Source: Paracoccus sp. (in: a-proteobacteria)
GTDB lineage: Bacteria > Pseudomonadota > Alphaproteobacteria > Rhodobacterales > Rhodobacteraceae
Direction of reading: 5' to 3'
Length of the DNA stretch: 64,000 nucleotides
Assembly (NCBI RefSeq): GCF_030538495.1
Contig: NZ_JAUNTW010000005.1
Location: 62,001 to 126,000 of the forward strand
Below the pieces are notes generated by a model. It ran no database searches. It saw only the letters and a program-made list of their open reading frames with translations, and was not told the origin of the DNA. This document shows, piece after piece, positions 1 through 9,200 of this stretch. The position numbers and the translations under genes were made by a program. How positions within the stretch are numbered: the stretch's first letter is position 1; the number at the start of each line of letters is the position of its first letter.

Positions 1-409
1 CGCCGAATTGCGGCGGATAGCCCTGTTTGACCATGGCCGGAATCAGGATCGACCCCACGGCCATCACGGTGGCGGGCGACGACCCGGAAATCGCGGCAAA
101 CAGCGCACAGGCCAGAACCGCCGCCATGCCCATACCGCCATACCAATGCCCGACCAGAGACGTCGCAAACCGGATCATCCGTTTCGCCACGCCGCCATGC
201 GTCAGGAAATTGCCCGCCAGAATAAAGAACGGAATCGCCATGATTTCGAACTTTTCGATGCCGGTGAACAGCTTCAGCGCGATGCTGTCCATGGGGATAT
301 TGGTAAAGGCGAACAGAAAGCTGAACACCGTCAGACCCAGCGCAATCGACACCGGCATCCCGGTGATCAGCAGAACCGACAGGATCGCAAAGATAATAAG
401 TGCGGTCAC
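1..409 (-). CDS. dctM: TRAP transporter large permease DctM (partial, N-terminal part)
   Basis: About 136 codons of the large membrane subunit of a tripartite ATP-independent periplasmic (TRAP) transporter, which couples substrate uptake to a sodium or proton gradient. The window edge removes the rest; family members are about 430 residues. The visible part is strongly hydrophobic and carries family-typical stretches (GMPVSIALG, FFILAGNFLTHGG, AISGSSPATVMAVGS). I take the start as GTG at 409-407, which overlaps the dctQ stop as GTGA, the usual translational coupling of Q and M subunits. Order on the minus strand is dctP, dctQ, dctM. The substrate cannot be told from sequence; the P subunit suggests a carboxylate. 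Confidence 0.93.
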   Translation of the reverse strand, partial: MTALIIFAILSVLLITGMPVSIALGLTVFSFLFAFTNIPMDSIALKLFTGIEKFEIMAIPFFILAGNFLTHGGVAKRMIRFATSLVGHWYGGMGMAAVLACALFAAISGSSPATVMAVGSILIPAMVKQGYPPQFG

Positions 410-1032
410 GATTTGCCCTCCGCCGCGATTTCGGCTTCGTCTTCGATGCCGTCCACGGAACCGTGGTCGTGGTGAACGATGACGCCGGTGGTCAGGAACA
501 GATGCAGCGCCTGAATAAAGCGGAAACACATCAGCGCCGAGCCGATGGGAACCGCCAGATAGATGATCCACATCGGCCATTCCAGATCGGGCGACACCTG
601 CCCGCCCAGCCGCACATGCCAGACAAATTTCGTGCCGATCCATGTGATGATGGCGGTGAAGATAATCCCGCCCGACATGGCAATCGCCGTCATGATCGTG
701 CGCGCCCGCCCCGTCAGGCGTTCCGACAAAACGTCAACGCCCACATGGATGCCGATGCGCACGCCGTAAGCCGCGCCGAATTTCGCCATCCACACGAACA
801 GGTAAATGCACAATTCCTGCGCCCAGTTCAGCCGGATCCCGCTGAGCCAGCGATAGACATCGCGGGCATAGGCCATCAGTTCCGGCATGTCATTGGCGCG
901 GGCATAGCGCACCAGATCCGCCGACCATCCGGCGGTAAAGCGATGCGTCACCGCGACAAAGATGACCAGCACCGCGGCGGCCATCAGCACGGAAATCAGG
1001 ATCTCTTCGATCCTGTCGAGAATGCGGAGCAT
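406..1032 (-). CDS. dctQ: TRAP transporter small permease DctQ
   Basis: 208 residues; the small membrane subunit that pairs with DctM. It has four hydrophobic segments (near residues 8-30, 75-95, 112-135 and 150-175) and the DctQ-type stretch WAQELCIYLFVWMAKFGAA. It is longer than many DctQ proteins (about 160-180) because of a hydrophilic insert after the first helix (residues 36-65) and an acidic tail. It lies 87 bp downstream of dctP, with a strong hairpin in the gap, and overlaps dctM by four bases. The family is clear from sequence; the transported compound is not. Confidence 0.93.
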   Translation of the reverse strand: MLRILDRIEEILISVLMAAAVLVIFVAVTHRFTAGWSADLVRYARANDMPELMAYARDVYRWLSGIRLNWAQELCIYLFVWMAKFGAAYGVRIGIHVGVDVLSERLTGRARTIMTAIAMSGGIIFTAIITWIGTKFVWHVRLGGQVSPDLEWPMWIIYLAVPIGSALMCFRFIQALHLFLTTGVIVHHDHGSVDGIEDEAEIAAEGKS

Positions 1033-1087
1033 CCGCCAGTCCCCCTTGATTTTTTATGAAATACGTCTGGCATTTCGCCATGGGGTG

Positions 1088-1112
1088 GCCGGACCGGGCG
1101 CGCCGGTCCGGC
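1088..1112 (-). terminator. Stem-loop between dctP and dctQ
   Basis: A perfect 10-bp inverted repeat (GCCGGACCGG / CCGGTCCGGC) with a 5-nt loop sits just after the dctP stop on the minus strand. No clear T-run follows on that strand. An intercistronic stem-loop of this kind often gives the binding-protein mRNA more stability or weakly attenuates transcription into the permease genes. That role is inferred. Confidence 0.5.
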
Positions 1113-1119
1113 GGGTGTT

Positions 1120-2130
1120 TTATTGACCGCGCGCCGCCGCCGACACGGTGTCGATGGTCGCCTGACCAATGCGTTTGGCCGAATCCGCCCAGACCGGCAT
1201 CAGTTCATCGACCCATTCCTGACGTTCCTCAGCGGTCAATTCATAGAACACGGTCGTGCCGGCGTCTTTCATCGCTTGCAGGTGGTTGTCGTTTTCCTCT
1301 TTGGCGATGCTGTTGGCGTAATCGGTCGCGTCATCCATGGCGCGGTCCAGATCGGCGCGCACATCGTCGGGCAGGTCGTTCCAGAATTTGCTGTTCACGA
1401 TCACCGCATAGCCCAGATAACCGTGGTTCGACACGGTGGCGTGTTTCTGAACCTCGTTCATTTTCTGGGTATACATGTTCGAGGGCGGGTTTTCGGTGCC
1501 GTCCACAACGCCGGTTTGCAGCGCCTGATACACTTCGGAAAACGCCAGAACCTGCGGCAGCGCGCCCAGGGCCCGCATCTGCGATTCCAGCACTTTGGAC
1601 GACTGGATGCGCATTTTCAGGCCCAGAAAGTCGTCAACCGTATGCAGCGGGCTGTTGGCCGACATGACCTTGAACCCGTTATCCCAATAGGCAAGGCCGG
1701 TGATGCCCTTATCGGTCAGCTTGGCCAGCAATTCTTCGCCTGCGGGGCCTTTGGTCACGCGATGCAGCGATTCATAGTCGTCAAAGATAAAGGGCAGGTC
1801 GAACACCTCGAATTCCGGCACGCCCAGAGGGCCGAATTTCGCCAGACTGGGGGCCAGCATCTGAACCGCGCCCAGTTGCAGGGCCTCCAGCTCTTCTTTG
1901 TCTTTATACAGCTGGCTGTTGGGATAAACCTCGATGCTGACGCGGCCATTGGTGTATTCTTCGGCCAGTTCCTTGAACCGCTGCGCGCCTTTGCCTTTGG
2001 GCGTGTCGGGGGCGACAACATGGCTGAATTTGATCACGATGGGATCTTGCGCCAGCGACGGCACCGCCGACAACACCGCCATCATCGCCGCCGCACCGGC
2101 GAATTTCGCGGCTTTCTTCAGATTGAACAT
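1120..2130 (-). CDS. dctP: TRAP transporter substrate-binding protein DctP
   Basis: 336 residues from ATG 2130, chosen because AGGAGGG lies just upstream; an in-frame ATG nine codons earlier has no comparable site. The first ~27 residues form a Sec signal peptide (MFNLKKAAKFAGAAAMMAVL... ending ...SLAQ), followed by the DctP fold beginning IVIKFSHVVAPDTPKG. MRIQSSKV contains the arginine that binds the substrate carboxylate in DctP/SiaP relatives, and EVYQALQTGVVDGTENP is a family hallmark. The mature protein acts in the periplasm and delivers ligand to DctQM. C4-dicarboxylates or other organic acids are likely ligands but this is not settled. It is the first gene of the operon and is divergent from the ABC transporter at 2327. 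Confidence 0.95.
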   Translation of the reverse strand: MFNLKKAAKFAGAAAMMAVLSAVPSLAQDPIVIKFSHVVAPDTPKGKGAQRFKELAEEYTNGRVSIEVYPNSQLYKDKEELEALQLGAVQMLAPSLAKFGPLGVPEFEVFDLPFIFDDYESLHRVTKGPAGEELLAKLTDKGITGLAYWDNGFKVMSANSPLHTVDDFLGLKMRIQSSKVLESQMRALGALPQVLAFSEVYQALQTGVVDGTENPPSNMYTQKMNEVQKHATVSNHGYLGYAVIVNSKFWNDLPDDVRADLDRAMDDATDYANSIAKEENDNHLQAMKDAGTTVFYELTAEERQEWVDELMPVWADSAKRIGQATIDTVSAAARGQ

Positions 2131-2210
2131 GGTTTCCCTCCTGTTGGTCCGGCGCATGGGCGGACATGATTTATGCCGCCATCATTGCGCCGCAAAATTC
2201 CCCCGCGCAA

Positions 2211-2230
2211 GTGTCACAAAAACGTGACAC
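2211..2230. promoter_or_regulatory. Inverted repeat between dctP and the ABC transporter
   Basis: GTGTCAC, six bases, GTGACAC: a perfect 7-bp inverted repeat in the 196-bp divergent gap, 81 bp upstream of the dctP start. Size and symmetry fit an operator for a dimeric repressor, perhaps a GntR-type regulator of the TRAP operon. No regulator gene is adjacent, so this is only suggestive. Confidence 0.35.
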
Positions 2231-2263
2231 AAGGCATCGGGCCGCCCCGATATCACGTTTTTG

Positions 2264-2288
2264 GGAACTGCTTGGGCGGCAGAGCGTT
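2264..2288 (+). promoter_or_regulatory. EcfG-type (general stress response) promoter
   Basis: GGAAC at 2264-2268, 16 bases, then CGTT at 2285-2288. This is an exact match to the alphaproteobacterial EcfG consensus GGAAC-N16/17-CGTT. It ends 38 bp before the start of the binding-protein gene at 2327, a good distance for a promoter. An ecfG gene lies in this same window at 30045-30608. Confidence 0.75.
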
Positions 2289-2326
2289 TTAGCGGGTAAC
2301 TTACCGCGATCGCAAGGACATTCCCC

Positions 2327-3340
2327 ATGACGCAGACCTTTCCCCTGACCCCGAAAATCACCCTGACGGCCCTTGCGCTGACGCTGCCATTCATGGCGGC
2401 CCCGGCGGCGGCCGACCGTTGCGGCGATGTGTCGATTGCCGAAATGAACTGGGCGTCGGCGGGGCTGGCGGCGTGGGTCGATAAGATTATCCTGGAAGAA
2501 GGCTATGGCTGCAACGTCGAACTGGTGACCGGCGACACCATGCCGACATTCACGTCGATGAACGAACGCGCCCAACCCGACATGGCCCCCGAATTATGGG
2601 TGAACGCGGTCAAGGAACCGCTGGACGCCGCCGTGGCCGAAGGCCGCATCATCATCGCTGCCCCGGTGCTGTCGGATGGCGGCGTCGAAGGCATCTGGAT
2701 CCCCACATGGCTGGCGGAACAGGAAAACATCGTGACGCTGGCCGATGCTTTGGCGCGGCCCGACCTGTTCCCCGGCGCCGATGACGCCAGCCGGGGCGCG
2801 TTTTTCGGCTGTCCGTCCGGCTGGGCGTGTCAGCACATCGCGCGCAACCAATATCTGGGCGCAGGCGCGGATGAAGCCGGGTTTGACCTGATCGACCCCG
2901 GTTCGTCGGCGGGCTTGGACGGGGCGATCGCGCGGGCCTTTTCGCGTGACGAAGGCTGGCTGGGCTATTACTGGGCGCCCACGGCCATTTTGGGACGTTA
3001 CGACATGAAGCGGCTGGATTTGCAGGCCGAACATGACCGCGAACGCTGGGACAACTGCATGGTGCAGGCCGATTGTCTGGACCCGCAGGTGACCGAATGG
3101 CCGACATCGGATGTTTACACCGCCGTCACCGCCGAATTTGCTGATAAGGCCGGTGTGGCCATGGATTACGTCCGCGCGCGACAATGGACCAACGACACCG
3201 TGAACGACATGCTGGCATGGATGGTTCAAGGGCAGGCATCGAACGAAGACGGGGCCTATTATTTCCTGGAAAACCACCCGGAATTGTGGACGCAATGGGT
3301 ATCGCCCGAGGTTGCGGACCGCATCCGCGCCGCGCTGTAA
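2327..3340 (+). CDS. Osmoprotectant-type ABC transporter substrate-binding protein (OpuAC/ProX family)
   Basis: 337 residues. A signal peptide of about 29 residues ends in AAPAAA, so the mature protein is periplasmic. The body matches the OpuAC/ProX family that binds quaternary amines such as glycine betaine or choline; aromatic residues typical of the cation-pi pocket occur in AEMNWASAG, CPSGWACQ and GYYWAPTAI. Four cysteines (in CGDV, GCN, GCPSGWAC) may form periplasmic disulphides. It is the first gene of a three-gene unit with the permease (3595) and ATPase (4472), though a 254-bp gap containing a GC-rich hairpin repeat separates it from the permease. The EcfG-type promoter upstream suggests induction by the general stress response. 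The exact ligand is inferred. Confidence 0.85.
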   Translation: MTQTFPLTPKITLTALALTLPFMAAPAAADRCGDVSIAEMNWASAGLAAWVDKIILEEGYGCNVELVTGDTMPTFTSMNERAQPDMAPELWVNAVKEPLDAAVAEGRIIIAAPVLSDGGVEGIWIPTWLAEQENIVTLADALARPDLFPGADDASRGAFFGCPSGWACQHIARNQYLGAGADEAGFDLIDPGSSAGLDGAIARAFSRDEGWLGYYWAPTAILGRYDMKRLDLQAEHDRERWDNCMVQADCLDPQVTEWPTSDVYTAVTAEFADKAGVAMDYVRARQWTNDTVNDMLAWMVQGQASNEDGAYYFLENHPELWTQWVSPEVADRIRAAL

Positions 3341-3473
3341 TCCCCCCAACAGGGCGGCTGGGAATAGACCGAAAGCAGATGATGCACCGCTGCAATTGCC
3401 CGCAGCGCCGGGACAGACAGATCAGGCGTTCTCATGAATATAATGCGCATCGCAACCTCGATCTTCTGTGCAT

Positions 3474-3510
3474 AAATATCCCGGGGGCCCGGGGGCTGGC
3501 CCCCGGCCTA
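3474..3510 (-). repeat. Dispersed GC-rich hairpin repeat, copy 1
   Basis: The sequence AAATATCCCGGGGG followed by complementary G- and C-runs is the reverse-strand form of the elements at 5556 and 11659. It is more diverged than those two but keeps the AAATATCC boundary and a stem-loop. It lies in the gap between binding-protein and permease genes, where it could attenuate transcription. Confidence 0.5.
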
Positions 3511-3594
3511 TCCCCGCCGAGCCAGCTTAGCCGATGACCGTAACGGACGGGGCCATCTGGCCCCGTCGCCCATTCCCGCATCAGGAGAATCCCG

Positions 3595-4479
3595 TTGGAT
3601 TTCCACGACTTCCCACAAATGAGCCGCGGCGATCTGCGCGCCTTGCGCCAGACCATCGACGGCGCGTTCCGCGATTTCACCCGTGTCTGGGGCGAACCGC
3701 TGGAACAGATGTTCAAGCCGCTGCAATCGCTGCTGATTTTTATTGAAAACCTGCTGATCAACAGCCCGTGGATCGTGGTTCTGGCGGTCTTTGCTGCGAT
3801 GATCTGGGGCATGTCGCGCAATTGGCGCATCGTTCTGGGCAGCGTGCTGGCGATGATGGCGATTGGTTATCTGGGGATGTGGGATGACACCATGCGCACC
3901 ATTGCCATGGTCGTGGTCTGCACGCTGGTGGCGATTGTCGTGGGCATCCCCATCGGCATCATCATGGCGCGGTCGAACCGCACCAATGCGGTCGTGACGC
4001 CGGTTCTGGACATGATGCAGACCATGCCCAGCTTCGTTTACCTGATCCCGGTGGTGATGATCTTTGGCCTTGGGCGGATTCCGGGGGTGATTGCGGTGGT
4101 GATCTATGCCATCCCGCCGATCATCCGGCTGACCAATCTGGGCATCCGCCAGGTCCCCGCCGATGTGTTAGAGGCGTCCGAGGCGTTCGGATCAAACGCA
4201 TGGCAGAAACTGCGCGATGTGCAATTGCCGCTGGCGCTGCCCACCATCATGGCGGGCGTGAACCAAACAATCATGATGAGTCTGGCCATGGTCGTGGTGG
4301 CCTCGATGATCGGGGTGCGCGGTCTGGGTCAGCCGGTGCTGCAAGCGATCAACAACCAATATTTCACGCTGGGCATTATGAACGGGCTGGCCATCGTCGC
4401 CATTGCCATCATCATGGACCGCGCCACGCAAGCCTATGGCCGCCGTCTGCAAAAACACCAAGAGGCCGGCCATGACTGA
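3595..4479 (+). CDS. Osmoprotectant-type ABC transporter permease (ProW/OpuAB family)
   Basis: 294 residues; inner-membrane subunit of the betaine-type importer. TTG at 3595 is taken as start because AGGAG lies just upstream and no ATG is as well placed. A ~45-residue hydrophilic N-terminus precedes about six transmembrane segments. The EAA loop that contacts the ATPase is visible as EASEAFGSNAWQKLRDVQLP near residue 198, followed by ALPTIMAGVNQT. The downstream ATPase overlaps its last 8 bases (ATGACTGA), indicating coupled translation. Family assignment is firm; substrate is inferred from the binding protein. Confidence 0.92.
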   Translation: MDFHDFPQMSRGDLRALRQTIDGAFRDFTRVWGEPLEQMFKPLQSLLIFIENLLINSPWIVVLAVFAAMIWGMSRNWRIVLGSVLAMMAIGYLGMWDDTMRTIAMVVVCTLVAIVVGIPIGIIMARSNRTNAVVTPVLDMMQTMPSFVYLIPVVMIFGLGRIPGVIAVVIYAIPPIIRLTNLGIRQVPADVLEASEAFGSNAWQKLRDVQLPLALPTIMAGVNQTIMMSLAMVVVASMIGVRGLGQPVLQAINNQYFTLGIMNGLAIVAIAIIMDRATQAYGRRLQKHQEAGHD

Positions 4480-5545
4480 TCCCGCCATCCTGACCGATAG
4501 CACCGATCACGATCTGCATATCCGCAATCTGTATAAGATTTTCGGCCCCCATGGCGAACGCCATGTGCAGGCCGTGCGCGACGGCATGTCGAAAACCGAA
4601 CTGAACGACCGGTTCAATCATGTTCTGGGCCTGCATGACATCAACCTGACCATTCCGCAGGGGCAGATCACGGTGATTATGGGCCTGTCGGGGTCGGGGA
4701 AGTCTACGCTGATCCGCCACATCAACGGGCTGATCGCGCCGACCGCCGGGCAGGTGCTGTTTCAGGGCCAGGACGTCGCGCAGATGACCGCGCCCGAATT
4801 GCGCGCCTTCCGTCGCCGCAAAACCGCCATGGTGTTTCAGAAATTCGCCCTGCTGCCGCATCGCACGGTGCTGGAAAACGCCACCTATGGGCTGGATATT
4901 CAGGGCGTTGCCAAAGCGCAGGCCCGCGACACCGCGCGTCACTGGCTGGACCGTGTGGGCCTGTCGGGGTTCGAAGATCGCTATCCCCGCCAATTGTCCG
5001 GCGGGATGCAGCAGCGCGTCGGTCTGGCCCGCGCTTTGGCCAATGACGCGGAAATCCTGATGATGGATGAGGCGTTTTCGGCGCTCGACCCGCTGATCCG
5101 CGTGGATATGCAGGGAATTTTGCTGGAATTGCAAAAGGAACTGCACAAAACCATCATCTTTATCACCCATGATCTGGATGAGGCGCTGCGTCTGGGCGAC
5201 AAAATCGCTGTGCTGCGTGACGGCGCACTGGAACAGGTCGGCACCCGTCAGGACATCGTTCTGCGCCCCGCCAATGACTATGTCGCCCGTTTCGTGCGCG
5301 AGGTGAACCGCGGCCGCATCATCCGCGCCGAAACCGTCGCCTATCCGCTGCCCGACGGGCAGGACATGCCCGATTTCGTGGTCCGCGCGCGCAATGAACT
5401 GGATCTGGTCGCGCGGAATATGACGCGGGCGGGGGTATCTCGTGGGCGGGTGGTGACCCGTGATGGCGCATTGGTCGGGATTATTGATCTGGCGACGATT
5501 TTGGACGCCATGGTCAATCCGGCGGAAGTCGAGAGCGAGGATTGA
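4472..5545 (+). CDS. Osmoprotectant-type ABC transporter ATP-binding protein (ProV/OpuAA family)
   Basis: 357 residues starting at ATG 4472, which overlaps the permease stop; a longer in-frame reading to 4403 would bury the start inside the permease. Walker A is GLSGSGKST (near residue 71), the signature is LSGGMQQRVGLARALA, Walker B is EILMMDEAFSALD and the switch histidine lies in FITHDLDEA. The N-terminal stretch before Walker A, containing MSKTELNDRFNHVLGLHDI, is typical of ProV-type ATPases. The C-terminus after residue 285 resembles one partial CBS-like module (VTRDGALVGIIDLATILDAM); in relatives CBS domains sense ionic strength. Together with 2327 and 3595 it forms one importer. Confidence 0.92.
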   Translation: MTDPAILTDSTDHDLHIRNLYKIFGPHGERHVQAVRDGMSKTELNDRFNHVLGLHDINLTIPQGQITVIMGLSGSGKSTLIRHINGLIAPTAGQVLFQGQDVAQMTAPELRAFRRRKTAMVFQKFALLPHRTVLENATYGLDIQGVAKAQARDTARHWLDRVGLSGFEDRYPRQLSGGMQQRVGLARALANDAEILMMDEAFSALDPLIRVDMQGILLELQKELHKTIIFITHDLDEALRLGDKIAVLRDGALEQVGTRQDIVLRPANDYVARFVREVNRGRIIRAETVAYPLPDGQDMPDFVVRARNELDLVARNMTRAGVSRGRVVTRDGALVGIIDLATILDAMVNPAEVESED

Positions 5546-5555
5546 ATGGATAGCT

Positions 5556-5610
5556 GCCCGGGGGTTTCACACCCCCGGACCCCCGTGGGATATTTGGGCC
5601 AAGATGAAAG
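5556..5610 (+). repeat. Dispersed GC-rich hairpin repeat, copy 2
   Basis: Begins just after the ATPase stop. It contains a perfect 8-bp stem (CCGGGGGT / ACCCCCGG, loop TTCAC), then ACCCCCGTGGGATATTT and an AAGATGAAAGGG end. The 37-nt core is identical to copy 3 at 11659-11712 and related to copy 1 at 3474. It is not coding and not a recognised insertion sequence. Confidence 0.7.
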
Positions 5611-5626
5611 GGGCGGGCGGAATGGG

Positions 5627-5668
5627 AAAACCGGCGCGGGGGGTGCGCCGGTTTTGTTGGTTTTTGGG
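5627..5668. terminator. Bidirectional rho-independent terminator
   Basis: AAAACCGGCGC (5627-5637), a 7-nt G-rich loop, and GCGCCGGTTTT (5645-5655) form a perfect 11-bp stem. T-rich sequence follows on the plus strand (TTTTGTTGGTTTTT), and TTTT closes the stem on the minus strand. It lies between the convergent ends of the ABC transporter operon (5545) and the VPLPA-CTERM gene (5673). Confidence 0.85.
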
Positions 5669-5672
5669 GGTG

Positions 5673-6248
5673 TCAGGCGCGGGCGCGACGGCGCAGCGCG
5701 ATCAGGCCCAGACCGGACAGCAGCAACAGGCCGCCGGCAGGCAGCGGGACCGGGGCGAGTGCGGGGATGCCTTCGGCCATCAGCGCCACGTCGTAGCTGG
5801 TGCCGCTTTGCAGGGCTGACAGGGGCGTGTCGCCCACGGCGTCAAAGAAGAACAACGTCAGTTTGATTCCGGTGCCGAAATCAGCGGCGCGCGTGCCGGT
5901 CATGCCGCCAAAGACCAGCGTCAGCAGATCGGTTCCTTGCGTGATCGACACCAGATCGGCCGTCACCAGATTGCCGGTGCCGTCGAACAGCGCAAAGATG
6001 CCACTGGCCGTCCCCATCGGGTCGGCCAGTTCAAAATTAAACGCCAGATCGGTCGTCAGATCGCCCTGATAAGCGAAATCCATGGCCACGCTGGGCGCGT
6101 CCCAGATCATGACATCACCGACATCGGCAAAGCTGACATAATCAGCGGTCGCCAGCGGGGCGTCGATCACCGGAACGGTGGCGGCTTGGGCAGAGGACAT
6201 CCCCATCGGCAACAGCGCAATCAGGGCAGCGGCAAGATAACGAAACAT
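5673..6248 (-). CDS. VPLPA-CTERM sorting domain protein, function unknown
   Basis: 191 residues. An N-terminal signal peptide (MFRYLAAALIALLPMGMSSA) is followed by a ~140-residue domain rich in small and hydrophobic residues with no family I recognise. The C-terminus is a classic exosortase signal: VPLPAGG, a hydrophobic helix (LLLLSGLGLIAL), then RRRARA. Such proteins are exported, processed by an exosortase and associated with the cell surface or exopolysaccharide. It lies 24 bp downstream of the large nuclease/nucleotidase gene on the same strand, and its end faces a terminator. No catalytic motif is visible, so a binding or structural role is possible but unproven. Confidence 0.85.
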   Translation of the reverse strand: MFRYLAAALIALLPMGMSSAQAATVPVIDAPLATADYVSFADVGDVMIWDAPSVAMDFAYQGDLTTDLAFNFELADPMGTASGIFALFDGTGNLVTADLVSITQGTDLLTLVFGGMTGTRAADFGTGIKLTLFFFDAVGDTPLSALQSGTSYDVALMAEGIPALAPVPLPAGGLLLLSGLGLIALRRRARA

Positions 6249-6272
6249 TGGTGTATCCTTGTTAATGCGTTC

Positions 6273-9200
6273 TTAGGCAAAGGCGAACGGGTTGTCGTAG
6301 TCGGTCAGGATGGTCAGGTTATCCACCGTCACACCCGCGCCGCGCACATAGATGGCGTCATGCGCGCCCAGCGGATCGTTCAGATACACGACCACTTGCG
6401 CACCGGCCTGTTGGATCGACGCGACCTGAACCCCGTGACCCAATGCGATGCTGTCCACGCCGACCTCATAATCCATGATGGTGGACCGTTCGCGGATGCC
6501 GTTCAGGGCTTCGTCCCCGAAATAGAACGTGTCGGCCCCGGCGCCACCGGTCAGCATGTCGAAATTGCCGCCCGCGCCCACAATCAGATCGTCGCCATCG
6601 GTGCCGATCAGGTTGTCGCGGCCTGCGGTGCCGATGATCAGGTTCAGGTCCGGCTCGGGCAGGGCGTCGATCACGGTGTCATCGCGATAGAGCAGGTTCT
6701 GGATCCGGTCGTCGCTGCCATAGGCACCATCGGCCTGATCATAAGCGGTTTCCGGCGTGGCAAAGAACGCCGCCAGATATTCGGCAAAGGCATCCTGTTC
6801 GGTGCCGTTATCGGCGAAGGTCGCCGCGCCGTCGCGTTCGCCCGCCATGGCGTCAGCCAGATCGACGCGGTTCACGCCCGCCCCCTGCGGGAAGGGGTAA
6901 CCGTCGCCGCCATCGGCCATAAAGCCCAGCGTCACGACCCGCACCGTCCCGGCGGCATCGCCCACCAGCGACCCGTTCACAACCAGCACATCCAGATCGG
7001 TGCCGTCGGCGTCGGTGATCGCGGCGCTGACGATGCGATCCCCCGCCGCGCGCATCGGGTCAAAGCTGAACTGCACGCCCAAGACTTGGGCAAACTGACC
7101 CGCCGCCGCCGGGGCTGCGGCAACGGCGTGTTCCAGCACCGCGACCAGCTCCGCCCGCGTCAGCGTCAACAGCGACAGCGCGTTGTTGAACGCCAAGGCG
7201 GTTTGAATATCGGTCTGGCTGATGCCGCCTTCGGGTTTCACGATATTGCCCGCGCTGTCGCGGATTTCGCCATTCGGACGGCGTTCATAATCGGTGCCGC
7301 CAGCGGGAACCACGATTTCCCCGATGGATGCGCGGATACCGCCGCCGTTTTTGATCGACACGGTGACCGTTTCGTCAAAGCCTTGGGCATAGGCCAGATT
7401 CGCATCCGCCGTCAGGTTGCCCAGATTGGTTTCCTGCGTGCGCACCCCGTCAGGGTTGCCATCCGCCGCCACGCCCGCACGGTTGCCGTTCAGATAGACG
7501 TTGGAAATACCGAACACGTTGCTTTCGGTGGCGATGATCTGCGCCTCGATTGCGTTGACGATCGCCTGAACCTCGGGGTCGATCATGTCGCCCGCGTTCA
7601 GGTCCAGAACGCCCTGATCGTCGGTGGCATAGGCACCCGACACAGTCGCGTCATAGCTGTCGGCGATGATCCGGCCGTTTTCATCGAAATCCAGAACCAG
7701 ACGGCCAACATATTTGTAATTGCCATCCGTGTTCACAACGGCGGTCGTGTGGCCGTCTTTGTCACTGACAAAGATCGGATAGGTGCCTTGGGCCACGTCG
7801 CCGTCAATCAGGCGGTCGTTTTCGTCCATCAGACGGGTGTTGGACCCGCCCGCGATGATCACATCCACATCCGACAGACGCGAGGCCAGTTCCAGCTCAA
7901 TGCTCAGCACCTGCATATGGGTTTGAACAATGATCTTGTTCAGGCCGGGATTGGCGTCCAGCAGGCTGTTCACCTCGGCCTGAATGATGTCGGCCAGGGC
8001 GTCCAGTTCGGCATCCGTGGGGCGCGTTCCTTCCCAAACCGGGGAAATGGTCACGCCGCCCGCCGACGAAATCCGCGCCAGCGTCGGCGTGGTTGCGCCC
8101 ACGATGCCCAGCATCTCGCCATCGTTTTCAACCACGATGGAACTGGTGATGCTGCGCGCCATCGGGGCCTGACCGCCTGCAACGGCCAAGGGCGCCAGAT
8201 TGGCGTCGGTGGTCACATCCAGATTGGCCGCCAGATAGGGCATATCGGTGCCGGTAAAGTCGCGCCCTTCCAGCGTGCTGCCGACCAAGGCGTTGAAATT
8301 GGCCGGGGCATTGCCGCTGATCAGATTGGCCAGAACGGCGGTGCCTTTGTCAAATTCGTGGTTGCCCAGCGTGATCGCGGTCCAGCCCAATTCGTTCTGG
8401 ATCTGCACATCCGCGATGCCGCCATAGCCGAACACCGCCGCCGATGCGTCATAGAACACGCCCGGAATGAACGCATCGCCCGAGGACAGGCGGATAGTCC
8501 AATCCGCGACCGCCTGCATTTCCAAGGCGTTCATGACGGCGGATGCGTTCGGAGCGTAGCGGATCGACGATCCGTTGCCCTCTTGATCCGACATATGCAG
8601 GATTTCCAGCGTATAGGTGACCGGAGCCACGCCGAAATCCAGACCAAAGATGATCGGGTCATGGTCTGACGCGCGGTAAATATCGCCCGTCATCAGCGAC
8701 CCGTCGCGGCCAAAGTCCAGATTGTAATCAAACGCATCGGGTTCATCGGCGTTGATCGCGAAATGCGCCGCGCCCGTCACGAATGGCATCAGCGCCGCGT
8801 TCGCAATGGCGTAATCCAGCGTGCCGGTCATGCCATCGAACACATAGCTGTGGCCGCCCGGCTCAAAGGCCGTTCCCAGATCGGTCATATCGTCGGCGGT
8901 GCCGATGATGCCGTCGGGGCCTGCGATCAGGTTCTGGATCGCGTCCTCTTTGTAATAAGAATTCAGGTCGCCCAGAACGACGACCTTATCTTCGCCGGTG
9001 CCGGTCGGGTCGGTGCCGATCCAATCGACCAGTGCCGCCGTGGCATTGGCGCGGATGTTCGCGTTGTTGCCCTGACCATCGCCCATATCGCGATCACCCA
9101 AGGCGATCGACCCTTTGGATTTCAGGTGGTTGACCACGGCGGTAAAGCTTTCGCCGCTGGCTTTTTCGGTAAAGGTCTGCGCCATGGCCGGGCGCTGAAT

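Noticed and set aside
5937-8669. 910-codon open frame on the plus strand
   Set aside because: It is antisense to the nuclease/nucleotidase gene, has a histidine/arginine/glutamine-rich composition typical of reverse frames in GC-rich DNA, and shows no domain.
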